A stretch of 64,000 nucleotides of DNA from Casuarina equisetifolia (Eukaryota; Streptophyta; Magnoliopsida; Fagales; Casuarinaceae). Below the pieces are notes generated by a model. It was not told the origin of the DNA. It saw nothing but the letters and a program-made list of their open reading frames with translations, and did not search any database. This document shows positions 23,692 to 34,639 of this stretch, piece after piece. Location of the stretch: contig CM052354.1 in assembly GCA_028551475.1 (NCBI GenBank), forward strand, positions 14,097,258 through 14,161,257. Direction: 5' to 3'. The position numbers and the translations under genes are program-made. The number at the start of each line of letters is the position of its first letter. Within the stretch, counting starts at the first letter, position 1.

Positions 23692-25522
23692 TGTTAGCAG
23701 TTTGGTTAGAAGGCTGTCACCATATGCTCATCACAGCTCCATTTTGACAACCTGCAATCAGGGGAGTTTTCCTTGTTCTTTCCTTACTATTGCTTCATTT
23801 TCTTTTATCACTGAGGAGAATGCTTCATTTAAGTTTGGGGGTACTACTATTGTTAGAAGTGTGCTGTTTTGTTGGGTTGTGTTGGAGGTTGTGTGTTGTG
23901 GAAGTTGTGGTTGTATTGCAAGTATATTGGAAGTGTTTTTTGTTTTGTTGGAAATGTTGTGATGTTATGTTAAAATTTTCTGTTTTGTGTTAAATGTTTT
24001 GTTAGGAAGTCTATTTTTGTGTAAAATCTTTTTCTTGTGTTAGACCATGATTTCTATGATTGAATTCTTTATTGTGCATTCTTAGTGATTCTTAGAGAGA
24101 TATAGATTTTGTTCAAACTTGCAATTGTGGTATGAGTTAAGTGAAATTCTGATTATGTTGATTCACTTATTGAGCACTTAAAGTCTACATTTTTTTTTAA
24201 ATTGTATGTATCTCTAGAGAACATTCATGTGAAGTGTGTGACTTTCTTAGATCTCACCCAGATCTTAGAATTTGTTTGATTTCCTCTTGAGGCGAAATCC
24301 TAGGTTGCATCTAACTAAGAAAATAATTTAGGCCATCTTTGGATCGATTGAACCTTTTAAGCTAACCTTGTTTACTTATCTCCAGTCACCCCGCTAAGCC
24401 TTGTTCTTATCTTGATTTTGTTGAATGACACCTGCACATATATCTCTTAGCCTTTTGATCAATTTGTCCTATTGTCCTATTCCCATGAACATATTGACTT
24501 CTAGTGTATACAAGTTTATTTGAGCATGAGAGAAGTCGAGGGGAAGGATGTAGTATGGGAAGAAGTTGATTGCAATGATTGTGTGTGGTATAATTTGTAA
24601 ATGCAAATGCAAATGAAAAAAAAAATAAAAAAATAAAAGAAAAAAAAAGAAGCATTTGCTTTAGGATTGAATAATTCAATTACCTTTTGTTAGATTCAAG
24701 CCCCATAGTTCTCTAAGGGATATCTTTGAGCATTATTATTGAATATCATTGATAAGATAGGATTGAGGTGGCTATATGTGTAAATGCTTTTGCTTTTACT
24801 TTATCGTTGCACATATGATTATGGCCTTTATTAGTGTTAAAGTATTGTTGGACGAGAAAGAACAAGAATAAGTGATGGTGGAAAGATTTTCTTCATGAAG
24901 TAAAAAGGTAGCAAGGGGCTAGAATTTTGATGAGATCCTAAAAAGTAATGTGTTCATGGGTTATTTGAGCTTAAATGACTTCCACCTTACCCTTAACCCA
25001 GCCTTACATTACAAGCTTATGAAAGTCCTATTGATTCTTGGTTAGATTGACTTACATTAGTGGAGAGAGGAATGAAGAGCAAACCTATGAGATTTGGTCA
25101 AAGATTTTGAGAGATTGCATATTAATGTGAATATATTTGGAGTGAATGCAATTGAGAAAAAAATGCAGACTTACACACACACACGTGGTTAACATAGTTA
25201 AAAGTTTATCTTTCCTTATAAACCAATTGCAATGTTTGGATGAAAGTTATACTTTTCTTTGAATTGTTAAGTTGAGCAATTATGGGAGAATATTATGGAA
25301 GGATTGGTTGTATGTATTGTTTAGTTCTTTTGCTCGAGGACGAGCAAAATTTAAAGTTTGGGGGTGTTTAGGTGAATATTATAGAGTGATTGGTGGTGTT
25401 GTTAGAATATGTTGCTTAGTTTTTTTTTATGTGTAATTTCTTGTGCTTTTTGTGTAAATTTTTTTTTTTATGTTATCATAATATTTTGTTTAGAATTTTT
25501 GTTCAAGGACGAGCAAAATGTT
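23692..25522 (+). other. 3' non-coding region of element C
   Basis: No coding frame. It contains three copies of the AAGTTTGGGGGT-like purine block usual downstream of pol in Athila-type elements (about 23839, 25352 and 25523), two of them preceded by GAGGACGAGCAAAA. An A-rich tract lies at 24611-24655 and a short CA run at about 25171. Open frames here on either strand are low-complexity and not supported. Confidence 0.7.
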
Positions 25523-25536
25523 AAGTTTAGGGGTAT
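25523..25536 (+). other. Polypurine tract adjoining the left LTR of C
   Basis: AAGTTTAGGGGTAT lies directly before the LTR start TGATAACTC. This marks the left LTR as a 3'-type junction on its left side, although a primer site follows it on the right. Confidence 0.75.
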
Positions 25537-27365
25537 TGATAACTCTATTTTATATAGAGTTATTGTTATTATTTTAGGTTATATTTAATATAGTTTTTAT
25601 TAAATTATGTTTGTATTTAATAATAATTATGTATATTTTGTTATTTTATGCAGAAAACTCAAAATAGAAGAAAAAGAAGAAAAAGAAGTAGAAAACCATG
25701 AAAAAGGAATAGAAAAGAAAACAAGGGTATGCACGTGGAAGTCATGTGAGGAAAGAGAAAAGAAGAATAGAAAGGAAACATGTGGGACCCTATGTTGAAG
25801 AGAGAGGAAGGAGCGTGAACTTCACATGAATTATCAAGGGAACAAGAAAAAATGACAAAAGAAGTCAAACAAAGAAAGCCAGGATGAGTGGAAAACAGCA
25901 GGACCAGCATGAGTGGAAAAAGGAGAAACGTGTGAGAAAGAGGGGGCTTTTATTGGACATTATCGAAGGCCAGAGAGGGACCGAACAGAGAGAGGGAGAG
26001 AGAACACGGGGAAAAACTGAAATAATAGAGAGAAGGTTGAAGCATCGTGTGGCTTCTCCCTTGCCAGAAAATTAGAATCCACGCGCAACAGCGCGGGACT
26101 CTGTGACGTTGAACGGAAGTGCGAACGCCGACCGTACGCACGTTCTTTTTCGGCGAGGGAGCTTTGTATTATCTCAGCAATCTTTTCTAGCCTTATTTTG
26201 TGTGTTTTCCGACGAGGGGAGACCGGATCTGAAATTCTTTGTATAATTTTCTGCAATTCTGTGGCAGTTGCGTGTGATTTCGTAGCAGTTTTAGGCGTAG
26301 AAGTGTGAACGCCAACTTTGTCTTTTCTGTCAGATTTACACATTTCTGTTGTGGATTTGCGCAATCTATTTGCAAATCTGTAATCTAGGCGTCGTGATCT
26401 ATCATTTCTGGAAGTTTCTGTGAAGACTGCGGCAGACAGCGGTGGTGCGTGGCAGCGAACGGCGGAGCGTGTCACCGACGCGTGGCAGCACGTGCGAAAG
26501 CGCGTGATGGCGTGTGTCAACTCTTTTTTCTTCCGTTTTTCAGACAGAATCTTCTTCTCCCCCTGATGTGCAGATTTGTGCAACTTGTTTTGTGATTTGA
26601 AGACATTTTTGATGACAGCTTAATGTTTTTAATTTACAGAATGTGTTGTTTAATTTTCTGCACCATTCTTGTTTGTGTAAATATGTTGTTTTAATTTATT
26701 GTGTTAGAGCTACGATAGAACTTAATTATGACGTATGAATGTTATGATTATTTATGTTTTGTGAGATATTTTATGAATGTGAAGTTGCATATTACTGATC
26801 TTAATGCATTTAAGTGATTAGCTACCGTTTAAATGATATGATTTGCATGTTTAAGACCGACAGGAGATAGCATGCAGTTGCTTCATGTAATATGTAACCA
26901 TAGATTAATATGGATAGACATATACCATATGATTTGTGTGGCTTTAGGTGTAAATTGAAATATTCACATATCTTAATGCACTTAGTTTACTTAATTCATA
27001 TGCAGACTCACAGTGAATTAATGAGCTGAGTAAGTTCGCTATACCTAGACATAGGATAATGAATAAATTAGGAAATTCCGCCATCACATGAATAGAATAA
27101 ATCTTGCTAGCATGGATGATCGACATTTGTATCTAATAATTAGGTGAAATCGGACGCTCTAGCATCTTTGGTTAACTAAGTTTAGGTTAAATTTAGTTCT
27201 TTAGTCCATGTTTTACCATTTTGAGTTGCTAGATAAATCCTAAATTCTATTCATCATTAATACTTAATTAGTTTAGTAAACATCAGTCTTCATGGGACGA
27301 TACTCATTCTCATCATTATATTACTTGTTCGACATGTACACTTGCATGTAGAATTTCATCGAACA
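25537..27365 (+). repeat. Left LTR of element C (plus orientation)
   Basis: A 1829-bp LTR from TGATAACTC to ATCGAACA. It matches 28717-30545 in reverse complement over its full length, at equal length, and the solo LTR K at 36680-38339. A purine-rich AGAAAAAGAAG tract lies near the start and a GC-rich block at about 26085-26520. Confidence 0.9.
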
Positions 27366-27371
27366 AGTTTT

Positions 27372-27391
27372 TGGCGTCGTTGCTAGGGATT
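27372..27391 (+). other. Primer binding site of C, left copy (tRNA-Asp type)
   Basis: TGGCGTCGTTGCTAGGGATT follows the left LTR by six bases. It matches the Athila-type site TGGCGCCGTTGCCGGGGA, complementary to the tRNA-Asp 3' end, with C-to-T type changes. Confidence 0.8.
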
Positions 27392-27540
27392 GGTTGTTTT
27401 ACTGCTGATTAATATTAATACTGAATAGCTTCTTAGTTTAATCTAGCTTTTATTTCTAACTAAATGACCATAAAGTACTTGGGTTGCCTCTCAAGAAGTG
27501 CTTGCTTTATAGTTTTCAGCCAAACTATCCTCCACATTGC

Positions 27541-28584
27541 TCAAGGAGGATGAAACTCCAGCAATTTCGAAGACAGTTTGTGTCGTTTGATGGTTGTGCA
27601 TTCTTCGATCAGCACAACTGTCTCATATATTTTCAACTTCCTTTTGTTCTCTAGTATCTTTTTCAAAAATTCTTCACAACTAGGTATTTGAACTGAAGTA
27701 TATGCAAAAGGAATGTTAATGTGCAATTTTAAAGATATATCAAGGAATTCTAAAAACTGCTTATCTTTAACGCATTGCTGGAATCTTTGGGTAGATGGGG
27801 TTGGAGGCGTAAGGGACTTATGAATTGCTAGAACAAGGTTGTTCTTTGGTGCCTCCTCAAGTTGTATGCTGACCTCTTTATCTATTTCTTCAAAAATTTC
27901 ATTGTCAACACCATCTTCTCCTACTTGGTTGCCACTTGTTAGGGTTATTGCCTCCGCGGTATCCATAGGGCTTTTCTCCACTTCGCTAGGCAAAGGACCC
28001 TTCTGAATCTCTGAGATCATATTGATAAGCTGACTTATTTGCACTTATAATCTTCAGATTGAAGCATCTTGTCTCTGAAAGCTCTCTTCTTGATTTTGAA
28101 ATCTTGCTTCAATCCTTTTTGTAAACATCTGTGTGGTGATGGCTAGCTCACTGATCATGTCCTCAAAATTAGATTTCACCTCTTCTGTTTGCCTAAATGT
28201 TGGTTTCGGTCTTATCTCATTTGGATTACTCCATGTACAAGTTTGATGGTTGTACCATCCCGGATTGTACGAGTTGGAGTAATAGTCATTTTGTGACCTG
28301 CTAGGAATCCCAACAAAATTAGCATAATCATTATAATGAACATAGGGGTTACCTACTTGACAATCCGTGCTCTCATGTGCTCCACCACAAAATTCACAAA
28401 ATCTATTCATCAGGAACACTTCCCATTCGGCACGTGAGTCTGCGAGGGTATTTACATTATGTGCTGGCTTGATCTCAAAGTAGTTTGCCTGACATGCAGG
28501 CCTTTGAAAGCTTGATGTGGCATTCCAAAATGTTGGTGCAGCATAGTCTCTTAGGAGTCTACGTGAACCATCATTGTTCTCCAT
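27541..28584 (-). pseudogene. Athila-type gag of element C with a large internal deletion
   Basis: The ATG at 28584 lies downstream of the minus-strand leader. The N-terminus has the R-LLRDYAAPT and QANYFEIKPA blocks typical of Athila gag. It then jumps, within about 14 residues, to NRFCEFCGGAHESTDC, a CX2CX3HX4C knuckle, so most of the capsid domain is missing. The C-terminal half has the AITLTSGNQ and LKLHINIPFA blocks and KRKLKIYETVVLIEECT, normally just before the protease. Two stops (TGA and TAA, about 28046-28056) lie in the same frame. Downstream there is no pol, only a GGAGGCAACCC-like 3' motif, on the plus strand at 27481-27494. Confidence 0.88.
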
Positions 28585-28690
28585 CTTTCTTTTCTGTAAG
28601 AAAACAAAAATAAAGTAAAATAAAAGCAATAAAAGCTAGATTAAACTAAGAAGCTATTCAGAATTAATATTAATCAGCAGTAAAACAACC

Positions 28691-28710
28691 AATCCCCAGC
28701 AATGGTGCCA
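28691..28710 (-). other. Primer binding site of C, right copy (tRNA-Asp type)
   Basis: On the minus strand TGGCACCATTGCTGGGGATT follows the right LTR by six bases. It is the inverted partner of the site at 27372. Confidence 0.8.
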
Positions 28711-28716
28711 AAAACT

Positions 28717-30545
28717 TGTTCGATGAAATTCTACATGCAAGTGTACATGTCGAACAAGTAATATAATGATGAGAATGAGTATCGTCCCACGAAGACTGGT
28801 GTTTACTAAACTAATTAAGTACTAATGATGAATAGAATCTAGGATTTATCTAGCAACTCAAAATGGTAAAACATGGACTAAAGAACTAAATTTAACCTAA
28901 ACTTAGTTAACCAAAGATGCTAAAGTGTCCGATTTTACCTAATTACCATATACAAATGTTGATCATCCATGCTAGCAAGATTTATTCTATTCATGTGATG
29001 GCAAAATCTCCTAATTTATTCACTATCCTATGTCTAGGTATAGCGAACCTACTCAGCTCATTAATTCACTGTGAGTCTGCATATGAATTAAGTAAACTAA
29101 GTGCATTAAGATATGTAAATATTTCAGTTTACACCTAAAGCCACACAAATCATATGGTATATGTCTATCCATATTAATCTATAATTGCATATTACATGAA
29201 GCAACTGCATGTTATCTCCTACCGGTCTCAAACATGCAAATCATATCATTTAAGTGGTAACTAAACACTTAAATGCATTAAGATCAGTAATATGCAACTT
29301 CACATTCATAAAATATCTCATAAAACATAAATAATCATAACATTCATACGTCATAATTAAGTTCCATCGTAGCTCTAACACAATAAATTAAAACAACATA
29401 TTTACACAAACAAGAATGGTGCAGAAAATTAAACAACACATTCTGTAAATTAAAAACATTAAGCTGTCACCAAAAATGTCTTCAAATCACAAAACAAGTT
29501 GCACAAATCTGCACATTAGGGGGAGAAAAAGATTCTGTCTGAAAAACGGAAGAAAAAAGAGTTGACACGCGCCATCACGCGCTTTCGCACGTGCTGCCAC
29601 GCGTCGGTGACACGCGCCGCCGTTCGCTGCCATGCGCCGCCACCGTCCGCCGCAATCTTCACAGAAACTTCCAGAAATGATAGATCACGACGCCTAGATT
29701 ACAGATCTGCAACTAGATTGCGCAAATCCGCAACATAAATGTGTAAATCTGACGGAAAAGACAAAGTTGGCATTCGCACTTCTACGCCTGAAACCGCTAC
29801 GAAATCACACGCAACTGCCACAGAATTGCAGGAAATTATACAAAGAATTTCAGATCCGGTCTCCCCTCGTCGGAAAACACACAAAATAAGGCTAGAAAAG
29901 ATTGCCGAGATAATACAAAGCTCCCTTGCCGGAAAAGAACGTGCGTACGGTTGGCATTCCCACTTCCGTCCGACGTCACAGAGTCCCGCGCTATCGCGCG
30001 TGGATTCTGATTTTTCGACGAGGGAGAAGCCACACGATGCTTCGGCCTTCTCTCTGTTATTTCAATTTTTCCCCGTGTTCTCTCTCCCTCTCTCTGTTCG
30101 GTCCCTCTCTGGCCTTCGATAATGTCCAATAAAAGCCCCCTCTTTCTCACACGTTTCTCCTTTTTCCACTCATGCTGGTCCCGCTGTTTTCCACTCATCT
30201 TGGCTTTCTTTGTTTGACTTCTTTTGTCATTCTTTCTTGTTCCCTTGATAATTCATGTGAAGTTCACGCTCCTTCCTCTCTCTTCAACATAGGGTCCCAC
30301 ATGTTTCCTTTCTATTCTTCTTTTCTCTTTCCTCACATGACTTCCACGTGCATACCCTTGTTTTCTTTTTTATTCCTTTTTCATGGTTTTCTACTTCTTT
30401 TTCTTCTTTTTCTTCTATTTTGAGTTTGCTGCATAAAATAACAAAATATACATAATTATCATTAAATACAAACATAATTTAATAAAAACTATATTAAATA
30501 TAACCTAAAATAATAACAATAACTCTATATAAAATAAAGTTATCA
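28717..30545 (-). repeat. Right LTR of element C (minus orientation)
   Basis: A 1829-bp LTR, reverse complement of 25537-27365. Its outer end TGATAACTTTATT abuts the ATCAT target duplication, and its inner end is followed by primer site, leader and gag. It is therefore the functional 5' LTR of the minus-strand element. Confidence 0.92.
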
Positions 30546-30550
30546 ATCAT

Positions 30551-30781
30551 ATTCATGGACTTAGCATTTAACCTCATTACTTTAGCTTCATTTTTTGTCC
30601 ACTCATCAATCACGGGTAATGTAATACCCTTCCTAATTACTTGCCAAACTTTTGGATCTTAGCTTATTACAAAGACTTGCATTAATTTTTGCCTTAATTG
30701 TTTCTAATGCCTAAAATTAATGCCATCAAACAGAAGAGGTTTATTAAACCCCATAATAGCTAAACCTTTGTTAGAAGCCAT
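30551..30781 (-). pseudogene. gag of element B, N-terminal portion
   Basis: It starts at the ATG at 30781, 63 bases inside the 5' LTR and just after the primer site. It reads MASNKGLAIMGFNKP then FDGINFRH, the usual copia gag opening in which a substrate-like F-G-NY-W block follows. Two stops are present. The frame runs into the C insertion at Asn-Met-Ile and resumes at 23691. Confidence 0.85.
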
Positions 30782-30828
30782 AGTATGGATCTACTATAGG
30801 ATGTTAATCCTTTTAATCAAAGAACCTA

Positions 30829-30841
30829 GCTCTAGATACCA
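30829..30841 (-). other. Primer binding site of element B (tRNA-iMet type)
   Basis: On the minus strand TGGTATCTAGAGC begins three bases after the 5' LTR end. It matches the common TGGTATCAGAGC site of plant copia elements. Confidence 0.8.
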
Positions 30842-30843
30842 AT

Positions 30844-32606
30844 TGTTGGCTTTTATGGCTTAACAAAAAAGGGGGTTGAATTGTTATAACCAGCAATGCT
30901 ATACTATTGTTACCAGTAAAAATTTAATCCAATTATGTAAACAAGTCACACAAATAGCACTAGTAACAGGAAGGCAAATTTCAACCAAATTGTGTTTTAC
31001 TTCTAAATTAGACAGCAAGTAATATAGAATCTTTTCACACTTATATATATATATATATATCAAATGAGTTAATCAATTAGTATCAAATAATTATTAGAAT
31101 AATAAGCAGCAAACATTAGGAGATATTCAAATTAATAAGGAGCAAGAATACAAAAATCAATTTTACCACAGTGGTTTGGCACTCAATCCTTGAGTCCTAC
31201 ATCCACTCTTTTCTCCTTGAATCCACCCAATTGAAGTCTCCTTTACTTAATTAGATTAGGAGAAAATGTTTTCCCTAATCCAAATAATTCCTTCTTAAAA
31301 GAATTATCAAGTTTGAATACAAATTATGATCAAAAGATCATGTACAGAAGGAAATCCCTAAATAATATGGTAATTTAAGCGATATTGCTATTCAGAGCTA
31401 TTCAAGTATAGATAACAAAGTTCAAAACTACTATCACGAAATCCCCAATTTTAGTAAATTAGGGTTTCAGATTTTTCCCAATATTTATGTGCAATGAATA
31501 TTTTCAAATGTAATCAACACATAAATAATGTTATACAAGCTGTAATCAAATGGATAATCAAAGAATAAGCCAAATAACCAAATATCACCGAACCCTTGTG
31601 AGTCACCAAGAGATGAGAGAACTTGAATCAAGTAATGAGTGAGCTCAAAAGATTGTTTCGTTGTAAAGAGAACACTTCAAATGGTTGTAGATCAACAATC
31701 ACTTCTTCACGCATGCATCTGCCTTTTAAATAGAGAACAAATCTAGGGCATTTTAGATCAAACCTGAGCCGTAGCCTTCTTCCCATTAGGAATAGTAAAC
31801 CATCTATCAAATCAACCTCATATCATTTCTCAGAGCTTCAATTCAACCCTTCAGACATCTAGTCTCCTCCAAAATCCTCTTGTTGAGGATTCGGCACTAA
31901 AGAGAACAAAGGTGTCACCGAAGGCTTGTTTATCTTCGAAGGGCAGTGGCTAGGGCACATAATTGAGACCTCTCTTATGCGAACCTCTAATAAGTTAGAT
32001 GACACCGTAGCGAATGCACCTCTGATAAGTTAGACAACACCATAGCAAATGCACCTCTAATAAGTTAGATGACGCCATAGCATCAAGTGATCATAGTGAG
32101 AAGCGGGTAGGCTTCTACATTAGATGTGGGCCATGTCACAAATCAGTGGTCCAGTAGCGTAAAGTCCAACATGTAATTACAGTCCAATATCATCAGCAAG
32201 GTCTAGCAATCAGAACATAGTCCAATAATGTAAGCACATCCAATAATGAGTTTTTAGTAAGTTCACATTTTGGTGTAATATATATTTTAGCTTGAATTAA
32301 AAACAAGCTAGAATCAAGGCTCCTTATGTTCCTACAAGTGCATAAAGCCAAGTACCATCTTTCTTAAAAAAAAAAAATATTCTAATATATTTTTGGCATC
32401 ATTCACAAATATATTTCTCAAAAAACACTTTAAGAAAATGTCTTATGAAAGAATGTAGGAACCCAATTACTTTATAATATTATTAATTGATATTATAATT
32501 CGTAAATCTTTAACTTCCTATGATTTTCTTTTGTACCTATGAAAAACATATTTCAAGAATATTCATAAATATATTTTTGTCACAACAAAACCCTTATTTT
32601 CCAACA
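30844..32606 (-). repeat. 5' LTR of element B
   Basis: A 1763-bp LTR matching 16752-18517 from TGTTGGCTTTTATGG to TTTTCCAACA. It has the CACAGTGGTTTGGC block at about 31167 and the three-unit 35-bp array at 31984-32088. The alternating TA run at about 31045-31063 is not followed by the inverted arm seen in the other LTR. Confidence 0.93.
31984..32088. repeat. 35-bp tandem repeat x3 in the right LTR of B
   Basis: Three units beginning CCTCTAATAAG, CCTCTGATAAG and CCTCTAATAAG, at the same place in the LTR as 17895-17999. The array therefore predates insertion of B. Confidence 0.88.
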
Positions 32607-33600
32607 ACATATATATAAAGCTTCGTGGGAGTTTGCCAATTTTCTTATTCCTTTATATGGATAACATCTTACTTACAAGCAAAGATATGATGTTACTTCA
32701 AGAGACTAAGAAACAATTGTCTTTAGAGTTTCATATGAAGAACCTTGGTAAAGCACCTTTTGTCCTAGATATTGAGATCTTTAAGTTTACGCTATTGAGT
32801 CTTTCTTAGAGGACATATATAGATCATGTGTTAGCCAGATTTAATATGCAAGATTACAAAATTGGTATTATCCCTGTTATTAAGGGTGAAAAGTTAAACT
32901 TGATGTAATGTCCTAAAAATGAAGTTGAGAAAGAATTTATGAAAAATGTATCTTATGCTTCTATAGTTGGTAGCTTTATGTATGCAAAGGTTTGTATTAG
33001 GCTTGATATTACCTTTGCTACTGGACTTCTTGATTGATTTCAATCAAATCTATGTCACGATCATTAGGTTATTACTAAAAAGGTTATGAGGTACTTGAAA
33101 ATAACAAGAGATTATATGCTAGCTTATAAACATGTAGACAACTTACAACTAGTAGGTTATTCAAATTTTGATTTCACAACCTATTTTGATGACTTGAAGT
33201 CTACATTTGGTTATATTTTCATGATAGTTGGTGGTGTAGTATCATGGACAAGTACTAAGCAAACTATGACAACATCTTTTACTATGCACACAAAGTTTAT
33301 AACTTGTTATAAAGCAACCTTTCAAGTTTTCTGGTTGAAAAACCTCATGAAACAGTTGATCTAACTTGATTTCATTGATAAGCCAATTTAATTATACTAT
33401 GACAATAGTCTAGTAGTGTTGTTTATTAATAACAATAAAAGTATTAAAGGTGCCAAGCATATTGAGATCAAGTATCTGACTATTAAAGAGCAAGTTAAGA
33501 ATGGTGATGTTGTAATAGAGCTTATTGGAACAAATGCTATGTTAGAAACCTATTCACTAAAGCACTTAGTCATGTTATGTTTAATAGATATGTTGTAAAC
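32607..33600 (+). pseudogene. Reverse transcriptase C-terminus and RNase H of element A
   Basis: It resumes the RT cut at 16751: IKLRGSLPIFLFLYMDNILL contains the catalytic block (MDN in place of V-D-D). KKQLSLEFHMKNLGKAPFVL and ASIVGSFMYAKVCIRLDI follow. RNase H has VMRYLKITRDYMLAYK, a DFTTYFDDLKSTFGYIF block (normally D-AG--D-R-ST-G--F), VVSWTSTKQ and HIEIKYLTIKEQVKNGDV. There are many stops. Confidence 0.87.
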
Positions 33601-34270
33601 ATAGGTTTAGTAATGTCTTTGAATGCTTTTGTATAGTGGGAGCTATTGTTGTATTTTTTCTACTATAAATGTAAAACAACATTTGTGATATTTTATTATG
33701 TAATAAATTTTTTTTTTACTCATATTTTCTGTTATATGTTGATTTCCTAGAACATGAAAATGTTTGTATGAGATATGTATTAAAAACTTAATAAAGGTGC
33801 AACTTTAAGCATTTGGCCGATATGTTTATTGATAAGTCATATTTTGTCATCTTGTAGCATTTATATTTATACTCAAGTATTACAAACAAGATATATAGGT
33901 TTGTTAGAACCTTAATATAATACTCTAATGACTGTTTGTTGATGATTATTTATGTTAATTATTAGGAGAACTGAGACTAACAAGAAAGGTAACACATAAA
34001 ATTATTTACCTAATGCTATATATCTGTCACACTTCCATATTAAATTTATATTAGTAAAGTGGATAGCCCTTATGATTATAGTTGGTGGTGTGTCTTTTAA
34101 TTGGCATAATTACTACTATGATTTAAGAGTTTTGAAGCTTTATGGGACCAAATTAGTAATAAGGGACTATTGTTAGACCAATGTAAGACTATTTTGAAAT
34201 TATTTTCATATATAACTTAGTGTTAGTATTGTACTTGTTTTCTTAAAATTGATATGCCTAAGTAGGAGAT
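33601..34270 (+). other. 3' non-coding region of element A
   Basis: This lies between the RNase H end and the 3' LTR. A purine block TAGTGGGAGC at 33637 resembles an internal polypurine tract and AGTAGGAGAT at 34261-34270 is the one adjoining the LTR. A T run lies near 33709. No open frame is supported. Confidence 0.55.
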
Positions 34271-34612
34271 TATTAACTTATTTTATAAGTTTATGTAATA
34301 TAGGCTTATATCAATGAGCATAAACTAATCATCTTATAAAGGTATATTGATGTAAATAATATTGGTCTAGTTATATAAGACATACTTTGACTTTGATTGT
34401 GAATATGGTTAGCTAGTGTGGGCCTTAATGCTCCTTATAGAACTATGATGGTTAGAACTATTTAGTTTAGTATGTTATAAATTATATTGGCTAAGTCCCC
34501 CTTTTAGCTCATTATATGTGCATTGGAATTAGTATATATTGAAATTAAGCTTATGGTAGGAGCATAATGGTCATTTCACCATGATCTATATTTTTCTCTA
34601 TTTAATAAAGAT
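34271..34612 (+). repeat. 3' LTR of element A, truncated
   Basis: It aligns with the first 360 bp of 8722-9377 and stops in the CTATTTAATAAAG block. The remaining 290 bp of the LTR are missing and the sequence changes to unrelated material leading into an antisense copia fragment. No target duplication for A can therefore be checked. Confidence 0.8.
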
Positions 34613-34639
34613 GTTCATGAAAAATCCTAACAAATAGAA

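Larger units (their letters stand above)
23692..30545. mobile_element. Element C: rearranged Athila-type Ty3/gypsy element with two LTRs facing each other, perfect TSD ATCAT
   Basis: Order on the plus strand: 3' non-coding region (23692-25522), polypurine tract, LTR (25537-27365, plus), primer site, leader to 27454, then inverted material. The inverted part is the gag remnant on the minus strand, leader, primer site and LTR (28717-30545, minus). Inverted arms are 25537-27454 and 28628-30545, about 2-3% diverged by eye. ATCAT occurs at 23687-23691 and 30546-30550, and excising C rejoins the gag frame of B exactly. The right outer end is a true LTR end (GTTATCA); the left outer end (TGTTAGCAG) is not an LTR. 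Protease, RT, RNase H and integrase are absent, so C is non-autonomous. Confidence 0.88.
16752..32606 (-). mobile_element. Sirevirus-like Ty1/copia element B, nested in the RT of A and carrying element C in its gag
   Basis: Two LTRs in the same orientation (16752-18517 and 30844-32606) enclose, on the minus strand, a tRNA-iMet primer site, gag with CCHC knuckle, a long coiled-coil spacer, protease, integrase, reverse transcriptase and RNase H, then a polypurine tract. Without element C (6.85 kb) it is about 9.0 kb, normal for the SIRE/Maximus lineage. Target duplications are GCATA (16747-16751) and ACATA (32607-32611), with one mismatch. LTR divergence over the first 190 bp is about 7% by eye. 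There are about ten stops, and no env-like ORF between RNase H and the 3' LTR. Confidence 0.92.
8722..34612 (+). mobile_element. Ty1/copia retrotransposon A, ancient, split by three nested insertions
   Basis: The 5' LTR (8722-9377) and a truncated 3' LTR (34271-34612) bracket gag, protease, integrase, reverse transcriptase and RNase H remnants in standard copia order on the plus strand. The coding parts are at 12212-15012, 16595-16751 and 32607-33600. Solo LTR I, solo LTR J and element B account for most of the intervening length; without them A would be roughly 7 kb. Every domain carries stops and frameshifts, so the element is dead. Many of the breaks look like C-to-T or G-to-A changes, as expected of long-methylated repeats. 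Confidence 0.88.

Noticed and set aside
25960..26583. Minus-strand open frame of 207 codons in the left LTR of C
   Set aside because: It lies in the GC-rich LTR block and has an inverted twin in the other LTR with altered frames. No domain is visible.
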